From: Sipunculus nudus
Taxonomy: Eukaryota; Annelida; Sipuncula; Golfingiida; Sipunculidae
Direction of reading: 5' to 3'
NCBI GenBank assembly: GCA_026874595.1
Contig: JAPPUL010000085.1
Span: 143,287-207,286 of the forward strand
DNA: 64,000 nucleotides
The notes under the pieces were generated by a model. It had not been told where the DNA came from, searched no databases, and saw only the letters and a program-made list of their open reading frames with translations. The position numbers and the translations under genes are program-made. This document shows, piece by piece, positions 59,541 to 64,000 of the stretch (its first letter is position 1; each line of letters begins with the position of its first letter).

Positions 59541-59668
59541 GTTTTATTCCTTCATTTCTTCAAATACATAAACTTCTATCTTTTGCTTCCTTTTGCTTCC
59601 TTTTGCTGCTATTCTTTTAACACCATATTTTTAACACCATATCTCTATTCTTACTGATTTCTATTCTT

Positions 59669-60535
59669 TTAATTTCCACCTGCTCTTTTATTATCTCTTC
59701 CTCCTGCCTGCACACTTTCGCTGTTTGAGGTGTCTATGGGGGGGGATTCTTCTATAAGTACTCTATCATGATTATATTTCCTTGTGTATACCTTGTCTTC
59801 TATCTTTTCGTATTCTACATAAAATGTTCGCTCGTTCTTCTTCTCCGGATTGAACCTTTCATACCTTGTTAGTACGAAAAGGGATATCTTATTATTTCCT
59901 ATTAGATATATCTCCTCCTGATTCTCTCCTGTATTCGGATTGCGGCTAAAGTGAAACCGCTCTATCGGTACGTAATTTTCATAGTAGGTAAACACTTTTA
60001 TATTATCTCCCTCCCACTTGTATCTATTTACACTGTTCATTTGCATCTTACCTAGAAATTTTGTCTTTATCCATTTCTCAAGTTTTCTTACCTTCCCTGC
60101 TCTTTCATCCCATATGTATTTGTAATAGGATAATAGTTTATTATTTTCATCTTTAAACTCTTTCTTTACTATCTGGCTTTGTTCATTATATCTATAGTTT
60201 ATTGAATAATATGCTAGCTTGTCTTTATTTACATTTTGTGTCTGCTTTACACGCCTTCTGCCCACTACCTCCCCCTCTACCGTATAGTAGGCAACGCTAT
60301 GTAATTTCCCTTGCTTATTATACTTCACTATATAAAAACTTCTGTTAGTTTCTGGGTCTATCTCGCTTAATAACTCATCTTCTTTGTAAAAATTCTCTAT
60401 GAACGTTTTATAATATTTTGTTTCTAACTCATCCTCCCCCATAAGCCTGTCTACTTGCTCTTGGCTTCCTTGCGAATATAATAAAACTGGTAACATCAAT
60501 AACCATATCTTTATAAGCACTTTTAATCCTTTCAT
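59669..60535 (-). CDS. Secreted hypothetical protein with MORN/YwqK-like repeats
   Basis: Residues 1-21 form a signal peptide (LLMLPVLLYSQGS). The mature part contains repeated blocks of the type Y-x-x-x-G-x-L-x-x-x-x-Y (IVKYNKQGKLHSVAYYTVEG, YRYNEQSQIVKKEFKDENNK, YYKYIWDERAGKVRKLEKW), similar to YwqK/MORN-like antiparallel repeats. The C-terminus is Ser/Gly-rich and probably disordered. No enzyme motif is seen. A periplasmic or outer-membrane-associated structural protein is likely. Confidence 0.65.
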   Translation of the reverse strand: MKGLKVLIKIWLLMLPVLLYSQGSQEQVDRLMGEDELETKYYKTFIENFYKEDELLSEIDPETNRSFYIVKYNKQGKLHSVAYYTVEGEVVGRRRVKQTQNVNKDKLAYYSINYRYNEQSQIVKKEFKDENNKLLSYYKYIWDERAGKVRKLEKWIKTKFLGKMQMNSVNRYKWEGDNIKVFTYYENYVPIERFHFSRNPNTGENQEEIYLIGNNKISLFVLTRYERFNPEKKNERTFYVEYEKIEDKVYTRKYNHDRVLIEESPPIDTSNSESVQAGGRDNKRAGGN

Positions 60536-60790
60536 TTGCCTTTCCCTTGTCTTTTTTCTATTAGATTTTTATCACTATCTTTTTTCCAAAACTCTTTTAC
60601 GTCAATCTTCTAGATCATTATAACCATGATTTATACTAAATCATATGCCTTTTTTTCCCATACACTAATAAGCAAGATATAATCACATAAAGCCTTTATT
60701 TATTTTATAAGCTCTATCATATATAGATCGCTTACTCTTTTATCTTAATCGACATTCTCTTTATTTATTATTATTTTTTTTAATACCATA

Positions 60791-61744
60791 TCACTTCATA
60801 AGTGCATTTATATGCTCTGATATGCTATTTCCTAAGGCAAGTAAATTATACCCCCCCTCCAAAACCGATACTATTCGACCTTCACAAACTGCTTTAGATA
60901 CCTGTAAAAGTCCTTCTGTTAGCTCTTTATATCCGCCTTCTGTTAAGTTCAGATTTGCAAGAGGGTCATCCTTATGTGCATCAAACCCTGCTGATACTAA
61001 TATTATATCTGGTTTAAAGAGCTCTATTGCTGGTAATATCTTCGATTTGTACTCTTCTAAGTAGTCTCTCTCTTCACTCATTGGCAGCATCGGACAATTT
61101 AATGTGTAACCCCTCCCCTTACCACTGCCCTCCTCTTGTGCATACCCTGTCCCCGGATAGCAATATCTTGGATCTTCATGGATACTTGCATAATATATAC
61201 TTGCATCTTCTTCAAAGATATGCTGTGTCCCATTACCATGGTGTACGTCCCAATCCAGAATAAATATCTTATCTACCTTATATCTCTCCTTTAAATATCT
61301 TGCGCCTATTGCTATATTATTAAAAAAACAAAAGCCCATTGCAAGACCCTCTTCTGCATGATGTCCCGGAGGACGTACTGCACAAAACACTTGCGATATC
61401 TGACTCTCTGACATTACCTCATCTATTGCCGAAAGTACACCACCCACAGACCACAGCGACGCTTCGTATGTCTTCTTACCCATAACACAATCAGGTGTCC
61501 CAAAACTAATATCTCCCCTTTCACTTGCAAGCCTAAGGCCTTCTATGTGTTCCTTTGTATGAACTAATTCTATGACCTCCTGAGGCCCTTTGTAGGCTTT
61601 AATCCTTACAAGCTTTTCAAGCACTCCTGCACTTTTTAGTCTCCTGTCTATTGCTAAAAGCCGTCCACTGCGTTCTGGATGTGAGCACCCTGTGTCATGT
61701 TCAAGATATATTGGATGACTTACATAACCTACTTTTTTGCTCAT
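60791..61744 (-). CDS. Histone deacetylase/acetylpolyamine amidohydrolase family protein
   Basis: This is a zinc amidohydrolase that removes acetyl or acyl groups from amines. Seen: HPERSGRLLAID, RPPGHHAEEGLAMGFCFFNN with the active-site His pair, ILDWDVHHGNGTQHIF with zinc-ligand Asp/His, SAGFDAHKDDPLANL and LEGGYNL. At 317 residues it has the length of bacterial class II-like HDACs. It lies 47 bases from accC on the same strand. The true substrate (polyamine, protein or acetoin-related) is not shown. Confidence 0.9.
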   Translation of the reverse strand: MSKKVGYVSHPIYLEHDTGCSHPERSGRLLAIDRRLKSAGVLEKLVRIKAYKGPQEVIELVHTKEHIEGLRLASERGDISFGTPDCVMGKKTYEASLWSVGGVLSAIDEVMSESQISQVFCAVRPPGHHAEEGLAMGFCFFNNIAIGARYLKERYKVDKIFILDWDVHHGNGTQHIFEEDASIYYASIHEDPRYCYPGTGYAQEEGSGKGRGYTLNCPMLPMSEERDYLEEYKSKILPAIELFKPDIILVSAGFDAHKDDPLANLNLTEGGYKELTEGLLQVSKAVCEGRIVSVLEGGYNLLALGNSISEHINALMK

Positions 61745-61791
61745 TAACTCCCTCCCGTAATTCTTTCCCTCAACTTGCTTCGTTTGAAAGT

Positions 61792-63147
61792 TTATTTAGT
61801 TTCCAAGTTTATTACAACATTATTTACAAAATTGGTATTATAACTTCCCTCCACAAACGGCTTACTACGCATTACCGCTCTGTGAAATGGTATCGTCGTC
61901 TCAATCCCCTCCACTATGAATTCATCAAGGCAGCGACTCATCCGACTTATTGCCTCACCCCTGTCCCGCCCCCAGACTATTAACTTGCCAAGCAGTGAGT
62001 CATAGTAAGGTGGTATCTCATATTCTGTATAGGCATGAGTATCTACTCTAACTCCAAAACCACCAGGTACATTATAAGATTTTATCTTCCCTACTGACGG
62101 CATGAAATTATTATATGGATCCTCTGCATTTATTCTACATTCTATTGCATGCCCATTTATTATTATGTCACTTTGTTTGTAAGTAAGCTTTTGTCCCGCA
62201 TGCGCTTTTATCTGCTCCTTTAATAAATCCACACGCGTTATCTCCTCTGTTATAGGATGTTCTACCTGTATTCGTGTATTCATCTCCACAAAATAAAAGT
62301 TCAACTTATCGTCTACCAAAAATTCAATTGTACCAACCCCAACATAATCTACTGCTTTTGCTCCCTTTATTGCCGCCTCGCTTATACGTTTTCTCACCTT
62401 GCTATTTAACAATTTCGACGGCGCCTCTTCTATCATCTTTTGATGCCGCCTTTGTATCGAACAATCTCGTTCCCATAAATGTATTATATTGTTATGACTG
62501 TCTGCCAAAAGTTGCACCTCTATATGATGTGCATCTTCAAAATATTTCTCTATATATACATCCGGGTTCCCAAACGACTTCTCTGCCTCGCTGCGTGCCA
62601 GATTAAAAGCATTGTCAAGCTCTAAGGCCACTCTCACCACTCGCATGCCCTTTCCACCACCACCCGCCGACGCTTTTATTATAACTGGATACCCTATATC
62701 TTTAACTACCTTTTTAGCCTCGCTTACATTATCAACTACATCCGAACCAGGAATTACAGGCACACCCGCCTTCTCCATTAAACGCCTTGCCCGCACCTTA
62801 TCTCCCATGTTTTCTATCACCTTCGAGGAGGGACCTATAAATAATATGTCATTGTCTTTACATATTTGAGAAAACTTGCTGTTTTCAGATAAAAAACCAT
62901 AGCCAGGGTGTATTGCATCTACTCCACTCACCTCACACGCACTTATTATACTTGGTATGTGTAAATAGGATTGGCGACTGTCTTGTGGGCCTATGCATAC
63001 ATCCTCATCTGCAAAACGTCGGTGTAATGAAAACTCATCTGCAGTTGAGTGTACTGCTACCGTCTGTATGCCCAGTTCACGACACGCTCTTATAACTCTA
63101 AGCGCTATCTCTCCACGATTTGCCACTAACACTTTCTTTATTATCAT
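61792..63147 (-). CDS. accC: Acetyl-CoA carboxylase, biotin carboxylase subunit
   Basis: AccC carboxylates biotin on its carrier protein with ATP and bicarbonate, the first half of malonyl-CoA synthesis. Seen: VLVANRGEIALRVIRAC, GYGFLSENS, the ATP lid GGGGKGMR, ERDCSIQRRHQK, VEMNTRIQVEHPITEEIT and ECRINAED. The 451 residues are complete, and all catalytic residues I can check are present. It follows accB (138 bases) and precedes the HDAC-family gene. The oddity is its carrier: the adjacent AccB lacks the acceptor lysine. Confidence 0.96.
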   Translation of the reverse strand: MIIKKVLVANRGEIALRVIRACRELGIQTVAVHSTADEFSLHRRFADEDVCIGPQDSRQSYLHIPSIISACEVSGVDAIHPGYGFLSENSKFSQICKDNDILFIGPSSKVIENMGDKVRARRLMEKAGVPVIPGSDVVDNVSEAKKVVKDIGYPVIIKASAGGGGKGMRVVRVALELDNAFNLARSEAEKSFGNPDVYIEKYFEDAHHIEVQLLADSHNNIIHLWERDCSIQRRHQKMIEEAPSKLLNSKVRKRISEAAIKGAKAVDYVGVGTIEFLVDDKLNFYFVEMNTRIQVEHPITEEITRVDLLKEQIKAHAGQKLTYKQSDIIINGHAIECRINAEDPYNNFMPSVGKIKSYNVPGGFGVRVDTHAYTEYEIPPYYDSLLGKLIVWGRDRGEAISRMSRCLDEFIVEGIETTIPFHRAVMRSKPFVEGSYNTNFVNNVVINLETK

Positions 63148-63285
63148 TTAGATCATTTAGTTCCTTAGCATCCATTAAATTATGTCTTTAGATTGTTCCT
63201 AGCCGCTTTGATTTTACCTCTCCTTACTCTTCCACTTAACTCCTCTACTTCCTTAAACTAACTTCCTTAAACTAACTTCTTTGTT

Positions 63286-63759
63286 TTAAATCGGCTTTAG
63301 GCGAAACAAAGGCTGACTATACTCTACAGCCTGCATATCCTCCACCAATACCTCAACTATCTTGCCTTTTATGTCAGATAATACTTCATATCTTATGTTC
63401 ATAGAATTTACATAGGCCAGAAGCTGTCCCTTCTCCACCACCTCCCGCAGCTTCACAATAGTTGTATCCTTACCCGATTCTCGCCTTTGGACAAAGCCTA
63501 CATATTCAGATTTAACATCATGAAAAGATTTCTTATCTTCAAAAGATTTAGCCTTAAAAGATTTAGCCTCATCCTGTTTCTTCTCATTTGCCTTAACCAT
63601 CTTCTTATTACTTACCATCTTCCCCTGTGCACCATGCTTAACCACAGTACCGCGTCGCTTTCTTACCTCAAGCTTTAATCCCTCTTCGCTTATCCTCATA
63701 TACTCCGCTCTCGTACCCACAAATGCTTTTAATAGACTATCTAGTAACTTTGTTTCCAT
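63286..63759 (-). CDS. accB: Biotin carboxyl carrier protein-like AccB lacking the biotin-accepting lysine
   Basis: Residues 1-40 resemble the AccB N-terminus. Residues 43-80 are a Lys-rich linker. Residues about 84-157 form the biotinyl/lipoyl fold (VVEKGQLLAYV, GKIVEVLVEDMQAVEYSQPLF). In carriers the hairpin tip is EAMKxM; here it is NSMNI, so the biotinylated Lys is Asn at residue 121. The flanking Met is kept. The gene order accC-accB-efp is standard, so this is the true accB locus. Either another carrier serves AccC, or this protein no longer carries biotin. A sequence error is possible but would need to change AAA/AAG to AAC/AAT. Confidence 0.8.
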   Translation of the reverse strand: METKLLDSLLKAFVGTRAEYMRISEEGLKLEVRKRRGTVVKHGAQGKMVSNKKMVKANEKKQDEAKSFKAKSFEDKKSFHDVKSEYVGFVQRRESGKDTTIVKLREVVEKGQLLAYVNSMNIRYEVLSDIKGKIVEVLVEDMQAVEYSQPLFRLKPI

Positions 63760-63876
63760 AATTAAAACTATTTCTCTTCTTTATCGTTATTATTGTTATC
63801 CTTTTTATTTTATCCTTTTTTTGATTTTACTCTCTTTTCTATATCCCGTTTTATATCATATTAGCTAATCTTAACT

Positions 63877-64000
63877 CTACTGACTCTTCTCTCTAGATAC
63901 ATATTCACCACTTCTTGTATCTATCTTTAATATATCTCCTTCATTTATAAATAATGGAACTCGTAAACTATATCCGGTTTCTAACTCAGCAGGCTTCGTC
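63877..64000 (-). CDS. efp: Elongation factor P, C-terminal part
   Basis: Translation of the minus strand from the right edge gives [20 protein letters not shown], then [20 protein letters not shown] and a stop at 63877. This matches the end of EF-P, which relieves ribosome stalling at proline runs. The gene continues beyond base 64000. It lies upstream of accB, in the common efp-accB-accC order. Confidence 0.9.
   Translation of the reverse strand, partial: TKPAELETGYSLRVPLFINEGDILKIDTRSGEYVSREKSQ

Overview
The window is AT-rich bacterial chromosome, densely packed with housekeeping genes. It holds no phage, transposase or CRISPR array. The gene set suggests a motile diderm anaerobe. It has a flagellar switch protein (FliN type), CheW, outer-membrane-barrel-like proteins, a lipoprotein, a murein synthesis set, a B12-dependent (class II) ribonucleotide reductase, anaerobic-type cobalamin genes and a potassium-dependent-type membrane pyrophosphatase. 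A protein with two cyclic-nucleotide-binding domains around a TPR-like middle, together with CheW and FliN, makes a spirochaete my best guess. That is an inference, not a proven placement.

Layout, left to right. Bases 1-11300: a RecB/AddA-type helicase running off the left edge, murB, an unknown UVR-motif protein, fliN, a class B penicillin-binding protein, yqeK and nrdJ. Bases 11.7-19.2 kb: ilvE, a Na+/H+ antiporter-like protein, a Memo-family gene next to a U32-peptidase-like gene, an IPT/beta-propeller protein, galU and a lipoprotein. Bases 19.5-27.9 kb: aconitase, two large surface-type proteins (one with a FecR domain), cvpA and a fusion of a TagA/WecG-like domain with MtnA. Bases 28.0-33.9 kb: a cobalt/cobalamin block (cbiL, cbiK, cbiO, cbiQ, cbiN, cbiM and an outer-membrane-type protein) behind a cobalamin riboswitch. 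Bases 34-40.5 kb: a PseG-like/methyltransferase fusion, aroB, a Xer-type recombinase and ribBA. Bases 41-52 kb: tRNA-Thr, tRNA-Trp, secE, nusG, rplKAJL and rpoBC on the plus strand. Bases 52-64 kb: cheW, hppA, the cyclic-nucleotide protein, a class V aminotransferase, ctpA, a 56-residue four-cysteine protein, a secreted protein, an HDAC-family protein, accC, accB and the end of efp.

The genes link into a few themes. NrdJ needs adenosylcobalamin, and the window carries cobalt uptake and early corrin-ring genes under a B12 riboswitch. accB-accC-efp is a usual order, but the AccB here lacks the lysine that carries biotin. The Na+/H+ antiporter-like protein and the K+-dependent-type pyrophosphatase fit an ion-gradient-based energy economy.

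The most striking observation is a set of nine reading-frame breaks inside otherwise well-conserved genes: U32 (1), aroB (2), cbiN (1), cbiO (2), cbiK (2) and cbiQ (1). None of the long housekeeping genes is broken. Four of the five +1 breaks sit on an in-frame CCC proline codon. Candidate explanations are recent gene decay, sequence error at short G/C runs, or recoding. The data here cannot decide between them, and many CCC codons elsewhere are plainly read normally.
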